Part shown: in pieces, positions 35,357 through 44,665 of the stretch
Numbering within the stretch: the stretch's first letter is position 1
Layout: each line of letters opens with the position of its first letter
Assembly: GCF_000312005.1 (NCBI RefSeq)
Contig: NZ_HE978588.1
Coordinates: 784,297-848,296, forward strand
Reading direction: 5' to 3'
Origin: Cellulomonas massiliensis JC225
GTDB lineage: Bacteria > Actinomycetota > Actinomycetes > Actinomycetales > Cellulomonadaceae
DNA length: 64,000 bases
Notes under the pieces: model-generated
What the model saw: the letters and a program-made list of their open reading frames with translations, nothing else
Told to the model about the DNA's origin: nothing
The model's database searches: none
Made by a program: the position numbers and the translations under genes

Positions 35357-36376
35357 ATGAGAGTGCGGCTCGTCGACGTGGCGGAGCGTGCGGGCGTGAG
35401 CGAGGCGACGGTCAGTCGCGTGGCGAACGGCAAGCCCGTGAGCGACCGCACGCGTGCGCTCGTGCTCGACGCGATGCAGGAGCTCGGCTTCGGCCTGGTG
35501 GAGCGGCGCCCGGAGAGCGCCCGCGGGCTCGTCGGCGTCATCGTCCCGGAGCTCTCGAACCCGGTGTTCGCCCAGTACGGGCAGGTGCTGGAGGGCGAGC
35601 TGGTCCGCCACGGGCTCACCCCCGTGCTGTGCACGCAGGTCGTCGGTGGCGTGCCGGAGGGCGACTACGTCGACATGCTCGTCGAGCAGGGTGCCGTCGC
35701 GTTCGTCTTCGTGTCCGGCCGGCACGCCGTCGTCGGCTCCGACCCCGAGCCGTACGCCGCGCTGCGCCGCCGAGGGCTTCCCCTCGTGCTCGTCAACGGC
35801 CGGCACCCCGGCGTCGACGCCCCGACCTTCTCGCTCGACGACCGCGCCGCGGTGGAGATCGCCGTCGAGCACCTGGCCCAGCTCGGGCACACGCGGATCG
35901 GCTTCGCGTCCGGCTCCCTGCGGTACACGCCGGCGGCGCGACGCGCCGAGGCGTTCGCCGCGGCGGTGACCGCCCGGTTCCCCGGCGACGAGCCGCTGGT
36001 CGAGACCATCCACTTCTCCGCCGAGGGCGGCGCGACCGCGGCGCAGCAGCTCGTGCGCCGGGGCGCGACGGGCATCGTCTGCGGCTCCGACGTCATGGCG
36101 CTCGGCGCGATCGGCGGCCTGCGCCGGATGGGGCTGCGCGTCCCGGACGACGTGTCGGTCGTCGGCTCCGACGACTCCGAGCTCATGCGGTACACCGACC
36201 CGCCGCTCACCACCGTGCGGCACGACGCGGCCACCATCGCGGCCGCCGCGGTCCAGGCGCTCGTCGACGAGCTGGACGGCCGACCGTCGTCCCGCGACGA
36301 GGTGCTGTTCGCCCCCGACCTCGTCGTGCGCGCGTCGACGCGCGTGCGGCCCGAGCGGGTCTCGCTCGTCGGCTGA
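35357..36376 (+). CDS. LacI family regulator upstream of alpha-glucosidase
   Basis: 339 residues. HTH VRLVDVAERAGVSEATVSRV, then an effector domain starting GVIVPELSNPVFAQYG. It has the same length and organisation as the LacI protein at 31998, so the two are paralogues. It starts at ATG 35357 with no Shine-Dalgarno and a -10 box 12 nt upstream (leaderless candidate). Adjacent to the alpha-glucosidase gene 42 bp downstream. Predicted maltose/starch regulator recognising CTGCAA/TTGCAG half-sites. Confidence 0.94.
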   Translation: MRVRLVDVAERAGVSEATVSRVANGKPVSDRTRALVLDAMQELGFGLVERRPESARGLVGVIVPELSNPVFAQYGQVLEGELVRHGLTPVLCTQVVGGVPEGDYVDMLVEQGAVAFVFVSGRHAVVGSDPEPYAALRRRGLPLVLVNGRHPGVDAPTFSLDDRAAVEIAVEHLAQLGHTRIGFASGSLRYTPAARRAEAFAAAVTARFPGDEPLVETIHFSAEGGATAAQQLVRRGATGIVCGSDVMALGAIGGLRRMGLRVPDDVSVVGSDDSELMRYTDPPLTTVRHDAATIAAAAVQALVDELDGRPSSRDEVLFAPDLVVRASTRVRPERVSLVG

Positions 36377-36418
36377 CGCCGCCCCGCCCCCGCCCCCGCA
36401 CCACCACCGGAACCCCTC

Positions 36419-38197
36419 ATGGAAGAGACACCCGTGACCATCACGTCCCCCTCGACCGCCGTCGGCCCCCTGGCCGCCTCCACCCTCGTGCACGCCGGGC
36501 AGACCGGCGGCCAGTGGTGGCGCGACGCCGTCATCTACCAGGTGTACCCGCGCTCGTTCGCGGACGCGGACGGCGACGGCGTCGGCGACCTGCGGGGCAT
36601 CACGTCGCGCCTCGACCACCTGGCCGCGCTGGGCGTCGACGCGGTCTGGCTCTCGCCCTTCTACCGCTCGCCGCAGCACGACGCCGGCTACGACGTGGCC
36701 GACTACCGCCAGGTGGACCCGCTGTTCGGCACCCTCGAGGACTTCGACGAGCTGCTCGCGACCGCCCACGGACTCGGCATCCGCGTGATCGTCGACCTCG
36801 TCCCGAACCACACGTCGTCGGAGCACGTGTGGTTCCAGGAGGCGCTCGCGGCGGGCCCCGGCTCCCCCGAGCGGGCCCGCTACCTGTTCCGCGACGGCCG
36901 CGGCGAGCACGGCGAGCTCGAGCCCAACAACTGGCGCTCGATCTTCGGCGGCAACGCGTGGACGCGGGTCACCGAGGCGGACGGCACGCCCGGCCAGTGG
37001 TACCTGCACCTGTTCGACTCCACCCAGCCGGACCTCGACTGGACGAACCCCGAGGTCCACGCGGAGTTCGAGCAGGTGCTCCGGTTCTGGCTCGACCGCG
37101 GCGTCGACGGCTTCCGGGTCGACGTGGCGCACGGCATGGTCAAGGCCGACGGGCTGCCCGACTGGGACGGCTCGGTCGCGATGGTCGACGGCTCGGTCGA
37201 CGGCACCGACCCCGGCGCCCCCGAGGACGGCTCGACCGGCGCGGGGAACTCCGGCCCGGCGTTCGACCAGGACGGCGTGCACGAGATCTACCGCGCGTGG
37301 CACCGCGTGCTCGCGGAGTACGACGGCGACCGGGCGCTCGTCGCCGAGGCGTGGGTCGAGCCGCTGTCGCGCCTCGCGCGGTACGTCCGGCCGGACGAGA
37401 TGCACCAGGCGTTCAACTTCTCCTTCCTCACCACCGCCTGGAAGGCGGGCCCGCTGCGCACCGTGCTCGCGGGGTCGCTCGCGGCGAACGACGCGGTGGG
37501 TGCGCCGACCACGTGGGTCCTCTCGAACCACGACGTCGTGCGCCACGCCTCGCGGCTCGGGCTCGGCGTGGACGGCGAGCGCCCGAACGGCCTCTTCGCG
37601 ACCGACCCGCAGCCCGACGAGGCCACCGGCCTGCGCCGCGCCCGCGCCGCCACGCTGCTCATGCTCGGCCTGCCGGGCTCGGCGTACCTGTACCAGGGCG
37701 AGGAGCTCGGGCTGCCCGACCACACCGCCCTGCCCGACGAGGTCCGCCAGGACCCCGCATTCTTCCGCACCGCCGGCACGGAGGCCGGCCGCGACGGCTG
37801 CCGCATCCCGCTGCCGTGGCAGTCCGACGCGCCCGGCTTCGGCTTCGGCCCGACCGGCGCCACCTGGCTGCCCCAGCCCGAGTCGTACGGGCGCTACGCC
37901 GCCGACGTGCAGACCGGCGTCCCGGGCTCGACGCTCGAGACCTACCGCGCCGCGCTCGCCGCTCGTCGGGCGCACCGGCTCGGCTCCGGGACGCTGGCGT
38001 GGCTCGACGCCTACGCGGACGCCGACGACGTGGTGGCGTATCGCAACGGCGACGTCGTCGTGATCGCGAACCTCTCGAACCGCCCGGTCGTCGTGCCGCG
38101 CTCCGCCGAGGTGCTCGTCGCGTCGGGCGACCTCGTCCGCGGCCTCAACGACGAGACGTCGGTCCCGACGGACACGACGGTCTGGCTGCGCGCCTGA
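36419..38197 (+). CDS. Alpha-glucosidase (GH13, oligo-1,6-glucosidase type)
   Basis: 592 residues. The start is ATG 36419; GTG 36434, preceded by GGAAGAG, is an alternative. The intracellular GH13 barrel contains WWRDAVIYQVYPRSFADADGD truncated here to its start, nucleophile D235 (GFRVDVAHG), acid/base E310 (VAEAW) and D372 (LSNHD). No signal peptide. Hydrolyses terminal alpha-glucosidic bonds of imported malto-oligosaccharides. Probably co-transcribed with the LacI gene. A palindromic element follows the gene. Confidence 0.94.
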   Translation: MEETPVTITSPSTAVGPLAASTLVHAGQTGGQWWRDAVIYQVYPRSFADADGDGVGDLRGITSRLDHLAALGVDAVWLSPFYRSPQHDAGYDVADYRQVDPLFGTLEDFDELLATAHGLGIRVIVDLVPNHTSSEHVWFQEALAAGPGSPERARYLFRDGRGEHGELEPNNWRSIFGGNAWTRVTEADGTPGQWYLHLFDSTQPDLDWTNPEVHAEFEQVLRFWLDRGVDGFRVDVAHGMVKADGLPDWDGSVAMVDGSVDGTDPGAPEDGSTGAGNSGPAFDQDGVHEIYRAWHRVLAEYDGDRALVAEAWVEPLSRLARYVRPDEMHQAFNFSFLTTAWKAGPLRTVLAGSLAANDAVGAPTTWVLSNHDVVRHASRLGLGVDGERPNGLFATDPQPDEATGLRRARAATLLMLGLPGSAYLYQGEELGLPDHTALPDEVRQDPAFFRTAGTEAGRDGCRIPLPWQSDAPGFGFGPTGATWLPQPESYGRYAADVQTGVPGSTLETYRAALAARRAHRLGSGTLAWLDAYADADDVVAYRNGDVVVIANLSNRPVVVPRSAEVLVASGDLVRGLNDETSVPTDTTVWLRA

Positions 38198-38210
38198 CCT
38201 GACCCACCCC

Positions 38211-38292
38211 GTTCCGCCGAGCTCGTGACCTCGGACCGAGATCGTGACGTCGACGTGCCGATCTCGGGCGGAGCTCACGATCTCGGCGGAAC
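38211..38292. repeat. Palindromic dispersed element, copy 1
   Basis: An 82-bp imperfect palindrome with its axis between 38251 and 38252. The outer arms GTTCCGCCGAG/CTCGGCGGAAC pair, then CGTGA/TCACG, CCGAGATCG/CGATCTCGG and a central ACGTCGACGT. A second copy lies at 43376-43449; the 74-bp cores match at 64 of 74 positions. Both follow a GH13 gene in the same orientation. It could act as terminator, protein-binding site or REP-like element. Confidence 0.8.
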
Positions 38293-38390
38293 GCCTTCCT
38301 CGCTGGTGCATCCAGACGAAGGGCTCGCCCGGAAGAGAGGACGACAGCCTCTCGCCACCCGGGCGAGCCCTCACGGAAGGACGCACCACC

Positions 38391-39236
38391 ATGCGCGCAC
38401 GACTCCTGGGACTGACCGGCGCCGCCGGCCTGGCCCTCGCCGGTCTGACCCTTGCCGCCGTCCCCGCCTCGGCCGCCGACGGTGACGCCCAGCTCTGGGT
38501 GCTGCACGGGGTCCCCGACCTCACCGTCGACGTCTGGGTGAACGGCGAGCGCACGCTCGACGACTTCGCCCCGGGCGACCTCGCCGGCCCGCTCGACCTG
38601 GCCGCCGGCACCTACTCGGTCGCGATCACCGCCTCGGACGCCGAGGACGACAGCGACCCCGCGATCGGCCCGGTCGACCTCTCGCTCGAGAGCGGCGGCA
38701 GCTACACCGCCGTCGCGCACCTCGACGCCGGCGGTGACCCGACCGCCACGCTGTTCACCAACGACGTCAGCCAGACCGCCGCCGGTGAGGGTCGCCTGAC
38801 GGTCCGGCACGTCGCGGCCGCGCCCGCGGTCGACGTGCTCGCGGGCGGCGACGCGGTCATCTCCGGCCTCGAGAACCCCGACGAGCAGGTGCTCGACCTG
38901 CCGGCCGGCACGGTCTCGGCGAGCGTGGTCGCCGCCGGCACGACCGAGCCCGCGCTGCTCGGCCCGGCCGACGTCGAGGTCGCCGAGGGCACGAACACGA
39001 TCCTGTACGCATGGGGCTCGGCGACGTCCGACCCGGCCAGCCTGGCCCTCGCCACGCAGGTGATCGACGGGCTGCACGGCGACCCGAGCGGCGTGCAGGC
39101 CGGTGAGCTCGGCCTGGCGGCCGACCGCGGCACGGCGCCGTGGGTGTGGGCCGCCGCGGCGGCGGCGCTGGCGCTGACGGCGACGGCGGGCACGGCGGCG
39201 GTGCGCCGCGCGTCCGCCCGGTCCACCACGCGCTGA
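38391..39236 (+). CDS. Secreted DUF4397 protein
   Basis: 281 residues. The signal peptide (1-28) ends in ASA. Two DUF4397 beta-domains follow, beginning AQLWVLHGVPDLTVDVWVNG and RLTVRHVAAAPAVDVLAGG. A C-terminal hydrophobic helix plus basic tail (VRRASARSTTR) anchors it in the membrane; no LPxTG is seen. It is followed 1 bp later by a class F sortase gene, a pairing seen repeatedly in actinobacteria. Confidence 0.88.
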   Translation: MRARLLGLTGAAGLALAGLTLAAVPASAADGDAQLWVLHGVPDLTVDVWVNGERTLDDFAPGDLAGPLDLAAGTYSVAITASDAEDDSDPAIGPVDLSLESGGSYTAVAHLDAGGDPTATLFTNDVSQTAAGEGRLTVRHVAAAPAVDVLAGGDAVISGLENPDEQVLDLPAGTVSASVVAAGTTEPALLGPADVEVAEGTNTILYAWGSATSDPASLALATQVIDGLHGDPSGVQAGELGLAADRGTAPWVWAAAAAALALTATAGTAAVRRASARSTTR

Positions 39237-39237
39237 C

Positions 39238-39948
39238 GTGGCCCGACGGCACGACCGGCGCCCCCTCGGCGGCGCCGCACGGCACCGGTGGCACGCCGCC
39301 GTGGCGGCGCTCGCCGTGGTCCTCGCGGTGGCCGGGTGCGGCGGCCCCGAGGCCGGTGCGCCGGTCGTGCCTGCGCCGGCGGAGACCGGCACCTCGCCCG
39401 CGCCGAGCCCCGCGGGCGACGACCCGGGGGCGCCGTCCAGCGCCCCGGGGCCGCAGGTGCCGGTCCGCCGGGCGACCGCACCGGCCGCGAGTCCTGCGCC
39501 GCGGCCGGTGCGGCTCGTCGTCCGTGCCGCCGACGTCGACATGCGGGTCGACCCCGTGGGTGTCCTCGACGACGGCACGATGGAGATCCCGCCGGACGCG
39601 CGGCGGGCCGGGTGGTACCGCTTCGGTCCCGGACCCGGCTCGCCGCGCGGCAGCACGGTCCTCGCGGGCCACGTGGACTCGCGCCTCACCGGCATCGGCC
39701 CGCTCGCCGAGCTGCGGCGGGCGCGGCCCGGGGACGAGGTCCTCGTGACGACGGAGGACGGGACCGTGCACCGGTACACCACCGTGGAGGTCGAGAAGGT
39801 GCCGAAGCAGGACGCGCCGCTCGCCCGCTGGTTCGACCGGGACGGGGACCCGCGGCTCGTCGTCATCACGTGCGGGGGCGCGTGGCGCGCCGAGATCGGG
39901 CACTATGCGGACAACGTGGTGCTCACCGCCGAGCCGGTCCGTGGGTAG
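39238..39948 (+). CDS. Class F sortase
   Basis: 236 residues. GTG 39238 is 1 bp after the DUF4397 stop. The N-terminus has a hydrophobic segment ending AVAGCGG, a possible lipobox, then a Pro/Ala-rich linker. The sortase domain has the catalytic His in LAGHVDSR and Cys in VITCGG, with a downstream Arg (AWRAEIG). Transpeptidase acting at the cell surface; the native substrate of class F enzymes is poorly defined. Confidence 0.9.
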   Translation: MARRHDRRPLGGAARHRWHAAVAALAVVLAVAGCGGPEAGAPVVPAPAETGTSPAPSPAGDDPGAPSSAPGPQVPVRRATAPAASPAPRPVRLVVRAADVDMRVDPVGVLDDGTMEIPPDARRAGWYRFGPGPGSPRGSTVLAGHVDSRLTGIGPLAELRRARPGDEVLVTTEDGTVHRYTTVEVEKVPKQDAPLARWFDRDGDPRLVVITCGGAWRAEIGHYADNVVLTAEPVRG

Positions 39949-39950
39949 CC

Positions 39951-40598
39951 ATGACGACGCTGACGGCGCACCCGCGCCCGGCGAGCGCGACGCGTGAGGA
40001 GCCCGACGTGACGCCAGTCCCGGCCGACGGCGCGCCGGTGCGCGCGACCGCCGGGCGTGACGGCGAGGGCGTCGAGGAGCTCGGGGCGGCCTTCGCCGCC
40101 GGGGACGAGGCCGCGGTCCGCGAGGCGTACCGGCGCTGGTCGGCGCTGGTGCACACGGTGGCGCTGCGCTCGCTCGGCTCGGCGGTCGAGGCGGACGAGG
40201 TCACGCAGCAGGTGTTCGTCGACGCGTGGCGCGGCCGGCGCCGGTTCGACCCGTCGCGGGCGCGGCTGCCCGCGTGGCTGCTGGGCATCACCCGGCACGC
40301 CGTCGCGGACGCGCACGAGCGACGGGCGCGCGAACGGCGCCTCGTCGAGGCGGCCGAGCCCGCGCCGGAGGTCGCCCGCGGCGCCGACGACCGGGTCGTC
40401 GAGCGGCTCGTCGTCACGGACGAGCTCGACCGGCTGGGCGACCCGCAGCGCACGATCCTGAGGCTCGCGTTCTACGAGGACCTCACGCACGACCAGATCG
40501 CCACCAGACTGGAGATGCCGCTCGGCACGGTGAAGAGTCACCTGCGGCGCAGCCTGGCCCGGCTCAGGACCCGATGGGAGGTGGACGGTGTCGCCTGA
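39951..40598 (+). CDS. ECF RNA polymerase sigma factor (SigK-like)
   Basis: 215 residues. ATG 39951 is 2 bp after the sortase stop. Region 2 (EADEVTQQVFVDAWRGRRRF) and region 4 (LTHDQIATRLEMPLGTVKSHLRRSL) are intact. The 3' end overlaps the anti-sigma gene by 11 bp. Directs RNA polymerase to stress promoters; sequestered by the adjacent anti-sigma factor. Confidence 0.94.
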   Translation: MTTLTAHPRPASATREEPDVTPVPADGAPVRATAGRDGEGVEELGAAFAAGDEAAVREAYRRWSALVHTVALRSLGSAVEADEVTQQVFVDAWRGRRRFDPSRARLPAWLLGITRHAVADAHERRARERRLVEAAEPAPEVARGADDRVVERLVVTDELDRLGDPQRTILRLAFYEDLTHDQIATRLEMPLGTVKSHLRRSLARLRTRWEVDGVA

Positions 40599-41355
40599 CG
40601 ACCGCACGGACGTCGAGCACGTCGACGACGACGTCCTGACCCTCCTCGCGCTCGGCGAGCCCGCCGGGACGCCGGACGAGCGCGCCCACGTCGCGGCGTG
40701 CGCCCGCTGCACCCAGGAGGTCGACGCGCTGGCCGAGGTCGCGGCGCTCGCCCGGGCGAGCGAGCCGCTCGTCGCGCCCGGGCCGCAGGTGTGGGACGCG
40801 ATCGCGCGGGACCTCGACCTGACCGACCGCACGTCGCCGCTCGACGAGGCGCCGTCCGGCGCACCGCCGGTCGCCGAGGCGACGGCGGAGGCACCCGTCG
40901 CGGCGGTCACGCCGCTGCGCCCGCGTCCGAACCGCCGCACGTGGGCGTTCGTCGCGGGAGCGGCCGCCGCCGGCCTCGTCATCGGCGGCACGGGCGTGTG
41001 GGCCGCGACGCGGACCGCCGCGCCCGAGGTGCTGGCCAGCGCGACGCTCGAGCCGCTCCCGGGCTGGGACGCCTCCGGCAAGGCGTTCGTCGAGACGTCG
41101 GACGGGCACCGCGTGCTCGTCGTCGACCTCGAGGGCGACGTCGGCTCCGCGGGGTTCCGTGAGGTCTGGCTGCTGCGGCCCGACGTCTCGGGGCTCGTCA
41201 GCCTCGGCACGCTCGCCGGGAGCACGGGCCGCTTCGACCTGCCCGCCGGGCTCGACCTCGACGAGTTCTCCGTGGTCGACGTCTCCGAGGAGCAGTTCGA
41301 CGGCGACCCGGCCCACTCGGGCGACTCGATCGTGCGCGGTCCTCTGACCGCCTGA
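40588..41355 (+). CDS. RskA-like anti-sigma factor
   Basis: 255 residues. The N-terminal zinc-binding anti-sigma domain has HVAACARC (HxxxCxxC). A linker, one membrane helix (~122-140, FVAGAAAAGLVIGG) and an extracytoplasmic RskA-type domain (VLASATLEPLPGWDASG) follow. Overlaps the sigma gene, so the pair is translationally coupled. Released by regulated proteolysis in homologues. Confidence 0.92.
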   Translation: MSPDDRTDVEHVDDDVLTLLALGEPAGTPDERAHVAACARCTQEVDALAEVAALARASEPLVAPGPQVWDAIARDLDLTDRTSPLDEAPSGAPPVAEATAEAPVAAVTPLRPRPNRRTWAFVAGAAAAGLVIGGTGVWAATRTAAPEVLASATLEPLPGWDASGKAFVETSDGHRVLVVDLEGDVGSAGFREVWLLRPDVSGLVSLGTLAGSTGRFDLPAGLDLDEFSVVDVSEEQFDGDPAHSGDSIVRGPLTA

Positions 41356-41428
41356 CGAGCCGCTGGACCCGTGGGACGCTGGCCCCGACGGGTCCGCGAC
41401 GCGGCGGCCCTCGCGAGGAGGTGGACGC

Positions 41429-43366
41429 ATGCGCGCCCCGCACGAGGTCCACGCCGCCGCGGCGGCCGAGCTCCGTGCCGTCGACGCGGGCCGCGCGGCG
41501 CTGTTCGGGCTGCGGCTCGACCGCTGGTACGCGGACCTGCACGCCGGGCTGTCCGCCGTCTACCCGGGCCGGCCGGGCCAGGAGCTGCTGCTGCGGCTCG
41601 TCGGCGCCGCGGCCCGCGCCTACGCCGAGCGGGACCCCGACCTGCACCGCCTCGACCAGGAGCGCACGCTCGCGCCGGACTGGTTCCAGGAGCCCGGCAT
41701 GCTCGGCTACGCGGCGTACGCCGACCGGTTCGCCGGCGACCTGCAGGGCGTGCGCGAGCACATCTGGTACCTGCGCGAGCTCGGCGTCACCTACCTGCAC
41801 CTCATGCCGCTGCTGCTGCCGCGCCAGGGCGACAACGACGGCGGGTACGCGGTGGCGGACTACCGGACCGTGCGGCCGGACCTCGGGACCATGGCGGACC
41901 TGCGCGAGCTCGCCCGCGACCTGCGCGCCGAGGGCATCAGCCTCGTCGTCGACCTCGTCCTCAACCACGTGGCGCGCGAGCACGAGTGGGCGCGCCGGGC
42001 CCGCGCCGGGGAGCACCGGTACCGCGACTACTTCCACGTCTACCCCGACCGGACGCTGCCCGACCGGTACGAGGAGACGCTGTGGGAGGTCTTCCCGGAC
42101 TTCGCGCCCGGCAGCTTCACGTGGGACGACGAGCTCGACGGCTGGGTGTGGACGACGTTCCACTCGTGGCAGTGGGACCTCAACTGGGCCAACCCGGCCG
42201 TGTTCGCCGAGCTCGCCGAGGTGGTGCTGCACCTCGCGAACGAGGGCGTGGAGGTGTTCCGGCTCGACGCGATCGCGTTCCTGTGGAAGCGCATGGGCAC
42301 GTCCAGCCAGAACGAGCCGGAGGTGCACGCGATCACGCAGGCGCTGCGCGCGCTCGCCCGGATCGCCTGCCCGGCGGTGGTGTTCAAGGCCGAGGCGATC
42401 GTCGGCCCGGCGGACCTCGTGCACTACCTCGGCAGCGGCGCGCGGCACGGCAAGGTGAGCGACCTGGCGTACCACAACGCGCTCATGGTCCACGTCTGGT
42501 CGATGCTCGCCGCCAAGGACGTGCGGCTCGCGTCGCACGCGCTGCAGGCGCTGCCGCCGGTCCCGACGACCACCGCCTGGGTGACGTACGTGCGCTGCCA
42601 CGACGACATCGGCTGGGCGGTCGCCGACGAGGACGCCGCGGCCGTCGGGCTCGACGGGTGGGCGCACCGCTCGTTCCTCTCGGACTGGTACTCGGGCGAG
42701 TTCGCCGGCTCCGACGCCCGGGGGCTCGTCTTCCAGCACAACCCGGCCACGGGCGACCGCCGCATCAGCGGCACCGCCGCGAGCCTCGTCGGGCTGGAGG
42801 CCGCCCGGGCCGCGCACGACGAGGCGTGGGTCGACGCGGCGCTCGGCCGCCTGCTCGCCGCCCACGCGGTCGTCATGTCCTGGGGCGGGATCCCGGTGCT
42901 GTGGTCCGGCGACGAGGTCGGGCTGCCCAACGACCCGGCGTGGGCGCAGGAGGAGGGGCACGCGGGCGACAACCGCTGGGCGCACCGGCCCCGGCTGGAC
43001 CCCGCCGCGGTCGCCCGGCTGGACGACCCGACGTCGCTCGAGTCCCGCGTGTTCGAGGGGCTGCGCCACCTGGCGCGAGTGCGCGCCGGGCTCGTCCACC
43101 TGCACGCGTCCGTGCCGGCGCAGGTGCTGGGGCCCGACGACCCGGGCGTCCTGCTCGTCGCCCGGCGCCACCCGGTCGGCACGCTCCTCGCCGCGACCAA
43201 CGTGACCCCGGACCACCGGCCGCTCGGCGGGTGGCGGCTGCGCGAGCTCGGCCTGGCGGACGCGAGGGACGCGCTCACGGGCGAGCGCGTGCACCTCGGC
43301 CCGGACGACCAGCTCTGGCTCCGCCCGTTCCAGGCGGCCTGGCTGACCGCGCCCCCGCCGCCCTGA
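41429..43366 (+). CDS. Amylosucrase-like GH13 (subfamily 4) enzyme
   Basis: 645 residues, the length of amylosucrases. An N-terminal helical domain (1-95) is followed by a barrel with VFRLDAIAFLWK (nucleophile), FKAEAIVGP (acid/base) and RCHDDIGW (transition-state Asp). These match amylosucrase/sucrose hydrolase rather than alpha-amylase. It either builds alpha-1,4-glucan from sucrose or hydrolyses sucrose. Intracellular; no signal peptide. Followed by copy 2 of the palindromic element. Confidence 0.88.
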   Translation: MRAPHEVHAAAAAELRAVDAGRAALFGLRLDRWYADLHAGLSAVYPGRPGQELLLRLVGAAARAYAERDPDLHRLDQERTLAPDWFQEPGMLGYAAYADRFAGDLQGVREHIWYLRELGVTYLHLMPLLLPRQGDNDGGYAVADYRTVRPDLGTMADLRELARDLRAEGISLVVDLVLNHVAREHEWARRARAGEHRYRDYFHVYPDRTLPDRYEETLWEVFPDFAPGSFTWDDELDGWVWTTFHSWQWDLNWANPAVFAELAEVVLHLANEGVEVFRLDAIAFLWKRMGTSSQNEPEVHAITQALRALARIACPAVVFKAEAIVGPADLVHYLGSGARHGKVSDLAYHNALMVHVWSMLAAKDVRLASHALQALPPVPTTTAWVTYVRCHDDIGWAVADEDAAAVGLDGWAHRSFLSDWYSGEFAGSDARGLVFQHNPATGDRRISGTAASLVGLEAARAAHDEAWVDAALGRLLAAHAVVMSWGGIPVLWSGDEVGLPNDPAWAQEEGHAGDNRWAHRPRLDPAAVARLDDPTSLESRVFEGLRHLARVRAGLVHLHASVPAQVLGPDDPGVLLVARRHPVGTLLAATNVTPDHRPLGGWRLRELGLADARDALTGERVHLGPDDQLWLRPFQAAWLTAPPPP

Positions 43367-43375
43367 CCGGCCCTC

Positions 43376-43449
43376 CGCCGAGATCGTGACCGTGGCCCGA
43401 GATCGGCACGTCGACGTGACGATCTCGGGCAGACGTCACGATCTCGGCG
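43376..43449. repeat. Palindromic dispersed element, copy 2
   Basis: 74-bp palindrome with its axis between 43412 and 43413. The centre CACGTCGACGTG is a perfect 12-mer. The flanks CCCGAGATCG/CGATCTCGGG and GCCGAGATCGTGAC/GTCACGATCTCGGC pair. It is more perfect than copy 1. It starts 10 bp after the GH13 stop codon. Confidence 0.82.
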
Positions 43450-43522
43450 CTCTGCCGTCAGGGGATCCGCGCACGGCAGAGCCGCGGGTCCGCTCCGCCG
43501 CGACGGTGCCAGCGTGGCGAGC

Positions 43523-44158
43523 ATGACCACTCAGCCGTCCCCCACCGTCCTGTCCCGCACCGACGCCCCCACGCGCCCGTTCGACGACGAGCTCGCCGCG
43601 CGCCTGCTGCACCAGCGCATCGTCGTCCTCGGCCAGGAGGTCGACGACGTCGTCGCGAACCGCGTGTGCGCGCAGCTGCTCCTGCTGTCCGCCGAGGACC
43701 CGCGCGCGGACGTCGCGCTCTACGTCAACTCCCCGGGCGGCTCCGTCTCGGCGGCACTCGCGATGTACGACACGATGCGCCTCGTCCCCAACGACGTGTC
43801 GACGCTCGTCATGGGTCTGGCCGCGAGCGCCGCGCAGTTCCTGCTCTCGGCGGGCACCCCCGGCAAGCGGTTCGCGCTGCGGCACGCGCGGGTCCTCATG
43901 CACCAGCCGTCCGGCGCGGTGGGCGGCACGGCCGTCGACGTCGCGATCCAGGCGCAGAACCTGCTGCACACGAAGCGGACGATGCTCGGGCTCATCGCGG
44001 AGCACACGGGGCACGACCTCGAGACGATCGAGCGGGACGCCGACCGCGACCGGTGGTTCACCGCCGAGGAGGCGCAGGCGTACGGGTTCGTCGACCGCGT
44101 CGTCGACCGGCTCGACGACGTGCGGCCGGGCGGCCGTGCACGGCCCGCGGGACTGTGA
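43523..44158 (+). CDS. clpP: ClpP-family serine protease
   Basis: 211 residues from ATG 43523 (GTG 43514 is an in-frame alternative). Catalytic triad S102 (GLAASAAQ), H127 (MHQPSG) and D176 (DADRDRWF), plus NSPGGSV of the oxyanion region. Forms tetradecameric protease chambers fed by Clp ATPases. No clpX or second clpP is adjacent, so this may be an additional paralogue to a clpP1P2 pair elsewhere. Convergent with a ClgR-like gene. Confidence 0.93.
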   Translation: MTTQPSPTVLSRTDAPTRPFDDELAARLLHQRIVVLGQEVDDVVANRVCAQLLLLSAEDPRADVALYVNSPGGSVSAALAMYDTMRLVPNDVSTLVMGLAASAAQFLLSAGTPGKRFALRHARVLMHQPSGAVGGTAVDVAIQAQNLLHTKRTMLGLIAEHTGHDLETIERDADRDRWFTAEEAQAYGFVDRVVDRLDDVRPGGRARPAGL

Positions 44159-44167
44159 GGGTCGAGG

Positions 44168-44542
44168 TCAGGCGGCGAGCAGGACGACGTCGGCGGGGCC
44201 GCCGACCGCGCGGCTCGGTGCCGGCACCGCCCGCGCGGTACGCCGCCCCGAGAGCGCGTCGGGCGCCGTGAGGTCGAGCACGACCCGGCCCTCGGCCGCC
44301 GCGAGCTCGGCGTGCGCCGCGCCGACCAGGTCGACGAGCCGCAGGTCGAGCGCACGGCAGACCGCCTGCAGCACCTCCGACGACGCCTCCTTGCGGCCGC
44401 GCTCGATCTCCGAGAGGTAGGCGAGGGAGACGCGCGCCTCGTCGGCGACGTCCTTGAGGATCCGCCCCTGCTCGCGGCGCCGCCGTCGCAGGACCTCCCC
44501 GACGAGCCGGCGCAGCAGCGGTTCGGTGGTCACCTCGAGCAC
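44168..44542 (-). CDS. ClgR-like XRE transcriptional regulator
   Basis: 124 residues. GTG 44542 has GGGGAGG upstream. The N-terminal [22 protein letters not shown] with [15 protein letters not shown] matches ClgR, the activator of clp protease genes in actinobacteria. The C-terminus is short and Ala/Arg-rich. Being 9 bp from the convergent clpP, it probably regulates the proteolysis system; ClgR is itself a Clp substrate in relatives. Confidence 0.88.
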   Translation of the reverse strand: MLEVTTEPLLRRLVGEVLRRRRREQGRILKDVADEARVSLAYLSEIERGRKEASSEVLQAVCRALDLRLVDLVGAAHAELAAAEGRVVLDLTAPDALSGRRTARAVPAPSRAVGGPADVVLLAA

Positions 44543-44665
44543 AGGTCCTCCCCTCGCGCGCCGCAGCGCCCTGGTCCGTGCTGCCCACGGTAGGCGCCGC
44601 CCGCCGGCCGTGGTCGCTCCGTGGATCTGCCCACAGCAGAACGAACCGGTGCGTACCGTGTCGGG

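Noticed and set aside
38211-43449. Composite transposon bounded by the two palindromic elements
   Set aside because: No transposase, no target-site duplication seen, and the genes between them are ordinary chromosomal genes with matching composition.
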